From positions 1 to 11,365 of the forward strand of contig JAAZDL010000180.1 in NCBI GenBank assembly GCA_012512795.1: a stretch of 11,365 nucleotides of DNA. The letters are read 5' to 3'. The notes below the pieces were generated by a model. That model searched no databases, was not told the origin of the DNA, and saw only the letters and a list, made by a program, of their open reading frames with translations. Both the position numbers and the translations under genes were made by a program. This DNA is from Mycoplasmatota bacterium (lineage in GTDB: Bacteria; Bacillota_I; Bacilli_A; RF39; UBA660). Numbering within the stretch: the first letter of the stretch is position 1; the number at the start of each line of letters is the position of its first letter. This document shows, piece after piece, positions 4,878 through 11,365 of the stretch.

Positions 4878-7391
4878 AAATTCTTCAAAGAAATCACTCA
4901 TTGTTAAATTAACTATTTTTTCTTTCTTAGGTTCTTCTTTAGCCTCTTTTTCTTTGCTTTCTGTTTCTTCATTTTTTTCTAAAATTGTTAATTTAGTAAC
5001 AACAAAAACATCTTCTATATTTTTCTTTGTAATAGTGCTTCCTACACTTAATTTATCTAAAATGTTAATATCACTTGCTTTTATATATCCAATTGATTTA
5101 TCCACAATTCCAAATATTGTTTTACTTGTAGTATTAAATGCTCTAAATATACTGTATTCTTTTGATTTAGGACTTTTAATTATCAAACTTCCCTTTTTTG
5201 CTCTTGATGTTTTAGTTATATCATCTAATTTTATCCTCTTAGCAGTATTTCTATTTGTAAATAATGTTAAATGCTCTTTATTAGGATTTATTACAAATGC
5301 ATTAATTATATAATCTTTTGTATTTAAATTAATGCATTTAACACCACTTGTCTTTAATCCAACAATTGGTATTTCCTCAGTATTATATTTTAAAGAAATA
5401 CCACTTTTAGTTATTACAACTACTTCTTCATCATTATTTCTACTTACTGATATTAACTCATCTTTTTCTTTTAGTTTAAACATACTAATTGGTTTTGTAT
5501 ATCTAGTTATTTCAAAAGAATTTAAAATCATTCTCTTAACCATACCATATTTAGTAAATGCAGTTATATAACTATCATCAAACTCATTTACAGCAATAGA
5601 TCTTACTATTTTTTCTCCATCAGTTACTGCAACATAATTCGATATATGATTACCTAAATCTTTGTATTTGGCTTCTTGTATCTCTCTAACTGGTAAATAT
5701 AAATAATTACCTAAATTAGTAAATAATAAAATAGTATCTAAATTATTAAGTTTATAAAAGCCTTCAATATAATCATCTTCTTTAACACCTGGATATTCAT
5801 TTTCATTAGAATTATATGATTTTAAAGAAACTTTCTTTACATATCCACTTTTTGAAACACATACTATAAAATCATCCTTACTTACCATATCTAGTGTATC
5901 TATTTTTATTTCACTTATTTCATCTTTTATAGTAGTTCTTCTTTCATCTGAAAATTCTTTCTTTATACTTTTAAGTTTATCTTTTATAACTCCTAAAAGT
6001 ATTTCTTCACTACTAAGTATTGATTTGAAATATTCTATTTCTTTTATTAATCTGTCATATTCATTTTTTAAATCAGTTACATCAGTATTTGTTAACTTAT
6101 ATAACTGCATCATTACTATAGCTTCAGCTTGAGCTTTAGTAAACTCATATTCTTTAACTAAATTATCAATAGCATCTGATTTATTCTTACTTTTACGAAT
6201 AGTCTTAATTACTTCATCAAGAATATCAAGTGCTTTTATAAACCCTTCTATTATATGTAATTTTTTTTCATCGATATTTAAATCAAAAGCAGTTCTCTTT
6301 GTAACTACATCTTTATTATGATTAATAAATGCATCTAATATTTCTAATATACCTAAAACTCTAGGTGTTCTATTAACAATAGCAACCATATTAAATGAAT
6401 AATTAACTTGTAAATCTGTATTTTTAAACAAATAATTTATAATTAAATCTTTATTAGCATCTTTTTTTAAGTCTATAACTATTCTAAGATCATCATTCTT
6501 ATCAGATTCATCTCTAGCTTCAATTATTCCATCAATTTTTTTATCTATTCTTATTTCTTCTATTTTTTTAATAATATTGCCTTTTAAAGTATCATAAGGA
6601 ATTTCAGTAATTACAATAGATTCTTTTCCTTTAACATTAACAAATTCATATCTAGCTCTTACAACTACTTTACCTTTACCATTAGTGTAAGCGCTTATAA
6701 TTCCATCTTTTCCTTCAACTATTCCTCCAGTTGGAAAATCTGGTCCTTTAACAATATCAATAATAGTTTCTAATCTACAATTAGGACTATCTATTCTTTT
6801 TATAGTAGCGTCAATCACTTCGCCTAAGTTATGAGGTGGTATATTTGTTGCATATCCCGCCGAAATACCTGTAGACCCATTAACTAATAAATTAGGAAAA
6901 TGTGCAGGAAGTACAGTTGGTTCATAACTATAATCATCAAATGTAAGCGCCATTTCAACTGATTCTTTTTCTAAATCTTCCAATAAAATATTGCTTATTT
7001 TAGCAAGTCTAGCTTCAGTATAACGCATTGCTGCTGGACCATCTCCATCAATAGAACCATTATTTCCTTGCATATCAACAAGAATAGATCTTTGTTTCCA
7101 CTTTTGAGATAGACGAACCATCGCATCATAAACTGATGTGTCTCCATGAGGATGATAATTACCAATAACATTACCTACTGTTTTAGCAGATTTTCTAGTT
7201 TCTTTATCATAAGTGTTTTTATCTTTATACATAGAATAAAGAATTCTTCTTTGAACAGGTTTAAGACCATCTCTTACATCCGGAAGAGCTCTATCTTGTA
7301 TAATATATTTAGCATAACGACCAAAACGCTCTCCCATTATTTCTTCAAGAGCAAAATCATTTATTTTTTCAATTATATTTTCCTTAGCCAT
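4869..7391 (-). CDS. parC: DNA topoisomerase IV subunit A
   Basis: ParC is the DNA-breaking subunit of topoisomerase IV, which with ParE unlinks daughter chromosomes. Of 840 residues, the N-terminal breakage-reunion domain has GNYHPHGDTSVYDAM (77-91), the DNA-attacking Tyr124 beside Arg123 in AAMRYTEARL, and FPNLLVNGSTGISAGYATNI further on. A central coiled region and a C-terminal beta-pinwheel domain (roughly 500-805) follow, then a short charged tail rich in Glu and Lys. The GyrA-box (QRRGGKG-like) is absent, which with the ParE partner favours ParC over GyrA. At the two main quinolone positions the residues are Thr85 and Asp89, where ParC usually has Ser and Glu or Asp. The ATG at 7391 shares one base with the parE stop (TAATG) and has AAGGTGG upstream, so the subunits are translationally coupled. 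Confidence 0.95.
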   Translation of the reverse strand: MAKENIIEKINDFALEEIMGERFGRYAKYIIQDRALPDVRDGLKPVQRRILYSMYKDKNTYDKETRKSAKTVGNVIGNYHPHGDTSVYDAMVRLSQKWKQRSILVDMQGNNGSIDGDGPAAMRYTEARLAKISNILLEDLEKESVEMALTFDDYSYEPTVLPAHFPNLLVNGSTGISAGYATNIPPHNLGEVIDATIKRIDSPNCRLETIIDIVKGPDFPTGGIVEGKDGIISAYTNGKGKVVVRARYEFVNVKGKESIVITEIPYDTLKGNIIKKIEEIRIDKKIDGIIEARDESDKNDDLRIVIDLKKDANKDLIINYLFKNTDLQVNYSFNMVAIVNRTPRVLGILEILDAFINHNKDVVTKRTAFDLNIDEKKLHIIEGFIKALDILDEVIKTIRKSKNKSDAIDNLVKEYEFTKAQAEAIVMMQLYKLTNTDVTDLKNEYDRLIKEIEYFKSILSSEEILLGVIKDKLKSIKKEFSDERRTTIKDEISEIKIDTLDMVSKDDFIVCVSKSGYVKKVSLKSYNSNENEYPGVKEDDYIEGFYKLNNLDTILLFTNLGNYLYLPVREIQEAKYKDLGNHISNYVAVTDGEKIVRSIAVNEFDDSYITAFTKYGMVKRMILNSFEITRYTKPISMFKLKEKDELISVSRNNDEEVVVITKSGISLKYNTEEIPIVGLKTSGVKCINLNTKDYIINAFVINPNKEHLTLFTNRNTAKRIKLDDITKTSRAKKGSLIIKSPKSKEYSIFRAFNTTSKTIFGIVDKSIGYIKASDINILDKLSVGSTITKKNIEDVFVVTKLTILEKNEETESKEKEAKEEPKKEKIVNLTMSDFFEEFKI

Positions 7392-9301
7392 TATTTTCCC
7401 ACCTTAAAATTATCTTCAAGAGTAAACTCAACGTTTTCTTCTATCCATTCTTTTCTTACTTCAGAATTATCTCCCATTAAAATTCCAACTCTTTTTTCAG
7501 CTAAAGCTTTATCTTCAACACTAACTTTAATTAAAGTTCTATTATTAGGATCCATAGTAGTTTCCCAAAGCTGATCTGCATTCATTTCACCAAGTCCTTT
7601 ATATCTTTGAATTGTATAGTTGCCTTTATAAGTACTTTTAAATTCATTTAATTCTTCATTTGTATTAATATATTTTTTATCTTTTTGATATTTTACTAAA
7701 TATAAAGGAGGCACTGCTATATAAAGCATTCCTTTTTCAATTAATTCTCTCATCCATCTATAAAAGAATGTTAAAAGTAAAGTTTGAATATGAGCACCAT
7801 CATCATCAGCATCAGTCATTATAATAATCTTTCCATAATTGGACTCACTAGAATCAAACTCATTACCAACACCTGCTCCTATAGCGTGAACAATAGTATT
7901 TATCTCTTCATTTTTAAAAAGATCTGCTACTGTACTTTTTTCACAATTTATAATTTTTCCACGTAAAGGGAGAATGGCTTGATATTTTTTATCACGTCCA
8001 CTTTTAGCAGTACCACCAGCAGAGTTACCTTCTACTATAAACAATTCATTTTTTAATCGTTCTTTACTTTGAGCAGGAGTTAATTTACCAAGTAATATTT
8101 TTTCTTGCTTTCCCTTTCCTTTTCCAGCTCTTGCCTCAGCTCTTGCTTTTCTAGCAGCTTCTCTAGCTATTTTACTTTTTAAAGCTTTGTCCATTATAGA
8201 AGAAGCAGTCTCTTTGTTTTCTTCTAAATAAAATGATAATTTTTCATATACAATGCTCTCTACTATGCTTCTTGCTTGAGGAGTACCAAGTTTACCTTTA
8301 GTTTGGCCTTCAAATTGAAGTAAACTCTCAGGTATTTTTAAACTTAATATTGCACTTAAACCTTCTCTAGTATCACTTCCATCAAGAACACCATCTTTTT
8401 CTTTTAAAAGATTATTACTTTTAATATATTCATTAAATACTTTAGTTAATGCTGTTTTAAAACCTACTTCATGAGTTCCCCCATCAATAGTTTTTACATT
8501 ATTAACAAATGATAAAATGTTTTCATTATATGTATCTGTATACTGCATTGCGATATTAACAACTATTCCATTTTTTTCTCCATCAAAACTTATAACTTTG
8601 TGAACAGCGTTCTTATCTTCATTTATATATTCAACAAATGATAATAATCCATTTTCATATCTATATGTATTAATTTTATTATCTTCTTCGTCTATTACTT
8701 CCATAGTAAGGCCATTTATAAGAAAAGCACTTTCTTGCATTCTTTCGCATATAGTTGTAAAACTAAATTTAGAAGTACCAAATATTTCATCATCAGGAAG
8801 AAACTCAATAGTTGTACCAGTAGACTTAGTAGTTCCAATAACTTTTAAATCTTTATCAAGTTTTCCACCTTTTTTAAAAGATATTTCATGTACTTTTCCA
8901 TCTCTATTAATAGTAACTTTCATCCATTTAGATAAAGCATTTACAACTGATGCTCCTACACCATGAAGACCACCGGAAACTTTATAACCATCACTTTCAA
9001 ACTTTCCACCAGCATGTAATACAGTATATATTACCTCAGGAGTACTTTTACCTGATATGTGTTTTCCAGTAGGGACACCTCTACCTTCATCGCTTATTAT
9101 TACACTACCACTTTTAGTTAAAGTTACAGTTATTTTATTACCATAACCATTAATAGCTTCATCTATTGAGTTATCAATAATTTCCCATACTAAATGATGC
9201 ATACCTTTTTTATCAGTAGAACCTATATACATGCCAGGTCTTTTTCTTACCGCATCAAGACCTTCCAATATTTTTATTGATTTTTCATTATATTCTGCCA
9301 T
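7391..9301 (-). CDS. parE: DNA topoisomerase IV subunit B
   Basis: ParE is the ATPase subunit of topoisomerase IV and works with ParC in decatenating DNA. The 636-residue protein has the GHKL ATPase site: Glu40 and Asn44 in WEIIDNSIDEA, Asp71 in SDEGRG, and GGLHGVGASVVNAL at 110-123. The transducer domain follows, with QTKGKLG carrying the ATP-sensing lysine. The TOPRIM metal site is Glu424, Asp497, Asp499 and Asp501 (DADDDGAHIQ). EINTIVHAIGAG and GAHIQ are closer to ParE than to GyrB in my memory of these families. Residue 426 is Asn (EGNSAGG), where Asp is normal. The ATG at 9301 has GGAG ten bases upstream and a promoter overlapping the terminator of the previous gene. It forms a two-gene operon with parC. 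Confidence 0.95.
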   Translation of the reverse strand: MAEYNEKSIKILEGLDAVRKRPGMYIGSTDKKGMHHLVWEIIDNSIDEAINGYGNKITVTLTKSGSVIISDEGRGVPTGKHISGKSTPEVIYTVLHAGGKFESDGYKVSGGLHGVGASVVNALSKWMKVTINRDGKVHEISFKKGGKLDKDLKVIGTTKSTGTTIEFLPDDEIFGTSKFSFTTICERMQESAFLINGLTMEVIDEEDNKINTYRYENGLLSFVEYINEDKNAVHKVISFDGEKNGIVVNIAMQYTDTYNENILSFVNNVKTIDGGTHEVGFKTALTKVFNEYIKSNNLLKEKDGVLDGSDTREGLSAILSLKIPESLLQFEGQTKGKLGTPQARSIVESIVYEKLSFYLEENKETASSIMDKALKSKIAREAARKARAEARAGKGKGKQEKILLGKLTPAQSKERLKNELFIVEGNSAGGTAKSGRDKKYQAILPLRGKIINCEKSTVADLFKNEEINTIVHAIGAGVGNEFDSSESNYGKIIIMTDADDDGAHIQTLLLTFFYRWMRELIEKGMLYIAVPPLYLVKYQKDKKYINTNEELNEFKSTYKGNYTIQRYKGLGEMNADQLWETTMDPNNRTLIKVSVEDKALAEKRVGILMGDNSEVRKEWIEENVEFTLEDNFKVGK

Positions 9302-9325
9302 TTCTAATTATCTCCATACATTTTT

Positions 9326-9354
9326 ATTATACATAAATAAATAAAAAGTGTAAA
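9326..9354 (-). promoter_or_regulatory. Promoter of parE-parC
   Basis: On the minus strand TTTACA (9349-9354) is 17 bp from a perfect TATAAT (9326-9331). The -35 hexamer lies entirely in the 3' arm of the preceding gene's terminator stem. The predicted start is near 9319, giving a leader of about 18 nt with GGAG. Confidence 0.65.
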
Positions 9355-9372
9355 CTTTTTGTTTACACTTTT
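9339..9372 (-). terminator. Rho-independent terminator of the DUF5684 gene
   Basis: A perfect 12-bp stem AAAAGTGTAAAC / GTTTACACTTTT (9361-9372 and 9344-9355) encloses a five-base loop and is followed on the minus strand by T-rich sequence. The stop codon of the gene (9371-9373) overlaps the first arm. Confidence 0.85.
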
Positions 9373-10087
9373 ACAAATCTATATATTCTACCTCATCTTC
9401 TTTTTCAAGTTCACTAACAAATTTACTATCTTCTTTTTCCTCTTCTTCTTTGACAGGTTCTAAAACAGGAGCAACATCAATTGGAGTAAAAATATTTTCT
9501 TCATCCGTTGTCGATTTGTTTTCTAGCTTTTCCATTCCTAATATATCGATTTTAGCAGCTTTGTAAGGTGCTACCTTTTCCATTAAATCAATATTACTTT
9601 TAAATATTGAATCAACATTCACCTCAGGAACTTCTTCATAATTTTGCTGATTTATTTCTTCTTGAGTCATTAAATTTATACTTTCACCTTTTACATTTTC
9701 TATTTCTTTAAAAAATTGATCATCAGTTACTTTATATTTTTTATCACTAAATGAAAGTGATGGATAAAATATAAAAGGTAAGAATACCAATCCAAGCTTA
9801 TATGAAGTACTACACTTAAATTGTTTACCTACTTTAAATGACATTAAAGATATAACAAATATATTAATTACTGGTAGAAAAAATAACATTCCAAAAAATG
9901 TTGACATCTCTGCTATTTCAAGTAAAGTAAACAAGTTTAAAACAGGATAATATGCAGTTATCGGATTTTTATTTGCTCTTTTGAATAACTTTGAGCCGCC
10001 TATCATTAATATAGCTGACATGATAAAAGTTATAAGTAATACAAATATTAAAAAAGATACAACTCTATTTAATGTACTTGGTAACAT
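9371..10087 (-). CDS. DUF5684-like membrane protein with acidic tail
   Basis: The 238-residue product has hydrophobic segments at about 8-30, 64-85 and 97-113. Its first 115 residues have the look of DUF5684 proteins: a Lys/Arg-rich loop leading to ITAYYPVLNLFTLLEIA, then LPVINIFVISLMSFKVGKQF and YKLGLVFLPFIFYPSLSFSD. Residues about 118-238 are polar and strongly acidic, with a Glu-run at 214-217, and look disordered and cytoplasmic. They contain one less charged piece, APYKAAKIDILGMEKLE (173-189), that could be a docking motif. The function of the family is not known to me. The ATG at 10087 has AGGAG seven bases upstream. It has its own promoter and terminator, so it is next to parE but probably not co-transcribed with it. 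Confidence 0.75.
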   Translation of the reverse strand: MLPSTLNRVVSFLIFVLLITFIMSAILMIGGSKLFKRANKNPITAYYPVLNLFTLLEIAEMSTFFGMLFFLPVINIFVISLMSFKVGKQFKCSTSYKLGLVFLPFIFYPSLSFSDKKYKVTDDQFFKEIENVKGESINLMTQEEINQQNYEEVPEVNVDSIFKSNIDLMEKVAPYKAAKIDILGMEKLENKSTTDEENIFTPIDVAPVLEPVKEEEEKEDSKFVSELEKEDEVEYIDL

Positions 10088-10111
10088 TTATAATCTCCTA
10101 CTTTCTATTTA

Positions 10112-10140
10112 ATAATACTATAAGTCATTATTTTTTGCAA
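10112..10140 (-). promoter_or_regulatory. Promoter of the DUF5684 gene
   Basis: On the minus strand TTGCAA (10135-10140) is 17 bp from TATTAT (10112-10117). The expected start near 10105 lies 18 bases before the ATG. Confidence 0.55.
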
Positions 10141-10177
10141 TAAATATGTTTTTTCTTAACATTTTTATTGAAAAAGG

Positions 10178-10206
10178 TTGCAAAATTCAAAAAAATATTA
10201 TAAAAT
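10178..10206 (+). promoter_or_regulatory. Promoter of the tRNA-Ile/tRNA-Glu pair
   Basis: TTGCAA (10178-10183) is 17 bp from TAAAAT (10201-10206), giving a start about 24 bases before the first tRNA. TATAAA, two bases upstream, is an alternative -10. It diverges from the DUF5684 promoter. Confidence 0.55.
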
Positions 10207-10236
10207 TATGAAGTCAGCCAAAAAAGACAGGTAAAT

Positions 10237-10313
10237 GGGCTTGTAGCTCAGCTGGTTAGAGCGTGCGTCTGATAAGCGCAAGGTCGATAGTTCAAGTCTA
10301 TTCAGGCCCACCA
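10237..10313 (+). tRNA. tRNA-Ile (anticodon GAT)
   Basis: The 77-base gene folds as a full cloverleaf: acceptor GGGCTTG with CAGGCCC, D-arm AGCTCAGCTGGTTAGAGC, anticodon loop CTGATAA with GAT at 10271-10273, T-loop TTCAAGT, discriminator A and encoded CCA at 10311-10313. It reads isoleucine codons ATC and ATT. Confidence 0.97.
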
Positions 10314-10322
10314 AATATTTAT

Positions 10323-10398
10323 GGCCCGTTGGTGAAACGGTTAACACACACGCCTTTCACGCGTGCATTTATGGGTTCAAATCCCGTACGGGTCACCA
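10323..10398 (+). tRNA. tRNA-Glu (anticodon TTC)
   Basis: The 76-base gene has acceptor GGCCCGT with ACGGGTC (one G-U pair), anticodon loop CTTTCAC with TTC at 10356-10358, T-loop TTCAAAT, discriminator A and encoded CCA. It starts nine bases after tRNA-Ile and shares its transcript. Confidence 0.97.
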
Positions 10399-10410
10399 AA
10401 GTAAAAATAA

Positions 10411-10433
10411 GTCACTAATACTAGTGATTTTTT
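10411..10433 (+). terminator. Terminator after the tRNA pair
   Basis: The stem GTCACTA / TAGTGAT (seven pairs, one of them G-U) with loop ATAC is followed by six T residues, 12 bases after the tRNA-Glu CCA. Confidence 0.8.
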
Positions 10434-10445
10434 ATTGTGAAAAAT

Positions 10446-10474
10446 TGTATAAATAAAATGAGTGTGTTATACTT
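10446..10474 (+). promoter_or_regulatory. Promoter of the membrane protein gene at 10528
   Basis: TTGTAT (10446-10451) is 17 bp from TATACT (10469-10474). The predicted leader of about 46 nt carries GGAG at 10518-10521, six bases before the ATG. TCCAT and ATGGA (10508-10520) could pair over part of that site. Confidence 0.6.
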
Positions 10475-10527
10475 TAGTTAATAGAAATAATACACCCTAT
10501 CTAACAATCCATGTAATGGAGACAAAT

Positions 10528-11365
10528 ATGATAACTAAACTTAAAAAAATGATTCCTTTATTTATATCACTATCAATTTATTTAGTATTACTTATTCCTT
10601 CAATTATAGAATTTAAAAATACAACAACTTACGATATGGATGCCTATGATTTCAATTATAAATTATGTAACGAAGAAGGTGTTGCTGACGCTTGTGAAGT
10701 AGTCGCCTTAGGGAAACCAGTTGGAAAAGATGCATTAACTCTTTACTTTGATTTTACAGTTATATATAGTTTATATTATTTAACGTTATTAGGTCCACTT
10801 ATGGTTATAATCGTAAGTGTATGGAATCTACATAAAGAGCTAAAAAGTGGTTTTTATAAAAATGTATTAACAAGAAAAAAATACAAAGATTATATTAAAG
10901 ATCATTATATAAAATCATTGAAATATGCACTATTAATACCTGTTTTGCTAATATTTACTTTTTTAATATCTGTATTATTAACAAACAATTTTAATAATAG
11001 TGATATTTTAAGAAATTTTGCTTCATTTTTTGGACATGAATATTTTCTTACAAATCCTATATCATCAGCTATATGCTATTTATTAACTTTTGTTTTTCAT
11101 GGTATTTTCTATGTTAATTTAAGTTATCTATATATAAAAAAGAATTTACATATTTCAGTAACTATATTAGCCTCATGGTTAACTTTTATTGCTGTTGAAA
11201 TTGTATCTGAAGGATTTATTGGAGGATTCGTACTTTATTTAATATTTAAAATTCCTTATGCAATGCATTACTTTTCTCTTATAAATATATATATATACGA
11301 AAATGTAGATAAGTACTGGTTAATACCTATATTCGGATTTGTTTTAGCTTTATTAAGTAGTATAG
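10528..11365 (+). CDS. Unrecognised multi-pass membrane protein (C-terminus outside window)
   Basis: The frame is open to the right edge, giving 279 residues without a stop. I do not recognise a named family. Hydrophobic segments lie near 9-27, 76-98, 133-152, 178-199, 209-226, 229-241 and 264-279. The loop after the first helix (about 28-75) carries two cysteines (Cys47, Cys56) that could form a disulfide outside the cell. The loop after the second helix (about 100-131) is highly basic, with the phrase SGFYKNVLTRKKYKDYI, fitting the cytoplasmic side. Basic KNxLTRKxYxxYI loops of this kind occur, as I recall, in uncharacterised permease-like proteins of Bacillota. An ABC-2-type permease is possible but unproven. 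It has a promoter and ribosome binding site of its own after the tRNA terminator. Confidence 0.7.
   Translation, partial: MITKLKKMIPLFISLSIYLVLLIPSIIEFKNTTTYDMDAYDFNYKLCNEEGVADACEVVALGKPVGKDALTLYFDFTVIYSLYYLTLLGPLMVIIVSVWNLHKELKSGFYKNVLTRKKYKDYIKDHYIKSLKYALLIPVLLIFTFLISVLLTNNFNNSDILRNFASFFGHEYFLTNPISSAICYLLTFVFHGIFYVNLSYLYIKKNLHISVTILASWLTFIAVEIVSEGFIGGFVLYLIFKIPYAMHYFSLINIYIYENVDKYWLIPIFGFVLALLSSI

Noticed and set aside
4869..9301. Assignment of the topoisomerase pair as gyrA/gyrB
   Set aside because: The larger subunit lacks a GyrA-box, the order with overlapping stop/start fits parE-parC, and the TOPRIM region has ParE-like GAHIQ and EINTIVHAIGAG.
10237..10433. A mobile element integrated at the tRNA genes
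   Set aside because: Both tRNAs are intact, there is no integrase and no direct repeat of a tRNA 3' end within the visible flank.

Overview
The window is very AT-rich, with strong AGGAG/GGAGG-type ribosome binding sites and many sigma-A-like promoters (TTGxxx, 17 bp, TATxxT). All six complete genes end in TAA and tryptophan is TGG, so the standard bacterial code applies. ParE/ParC pairing, Der and CCA-encoding tRNAs point to a low-GC Bacillota. The combination of extreme AT content, prepilin-like LRR proteins and DUF5684 looks most like an uncultured gut Bacilli lineage near RF39/Erysipelotrichales. That placement is inference from style and gene families, not a search.

Layout, left to right. 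At 1-964 (minus) lies the membrane half of a type I ABC exporter, cut by the left edge. At 1022-2341 (minus) is the ribosome-assembly GTPase Der with its own terminator. It is divergent from a PAP2-family membrane phosphatase at 2447-3058 (plus). At 3232-4665 (minus) is a prepilin-type protein with a BspA-like leucine-rich-repeat domain, flanked by two 146-bp direct repeats. At 4869-9301 (minus) are parC and parE, overlapping by one base and encoding topoisomerase IV. At 9371-10087 (minus) is a DUF5684 membrane protein with a long acidic tail. From 10237 (plus) come tRNA-Ile(GAT) and tRNA-Glu(TTC), then an unrecognised multi-pass membrane protein cut by the right edge.

The most striking structure is the pair of 146-bp repeats (3080-3225 and 4732-4877). 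Read on the minus strand, each is a complete small-transcript unit: an A/T-rich upstream tract, TTGACA, 17 bp, TATATT, then a predicted start exactly where a long hairpin begins, then a second hairpin followed by 8-9 U residues. The copies differ at five positions, and all five fall in the 17-bp spacer between -35 and -10. I propose a duplicated small RNA gene of about 83 nt, sitting just after the stop codons of parC and of the LRR prepilin. Because the copies are direct repeats, recombination between them could delete or amplify the prepilin gene as a 1,652-bp unit.

Topoisomerase IV naturally carries Asn in ParE EGNSAGG and Thr/Asp at the two main ParC quinolone positions, which may bear on fluoroquinolone susceptibility. 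Several promoters and terminators are tightly interleaved. The clearest case is the parE -35 hexamer inside the terminator stem of the gene before it. No transposase, integrase, CRISPR array or rRNA was seen. No gene-free stretch exceeds 300 bp.
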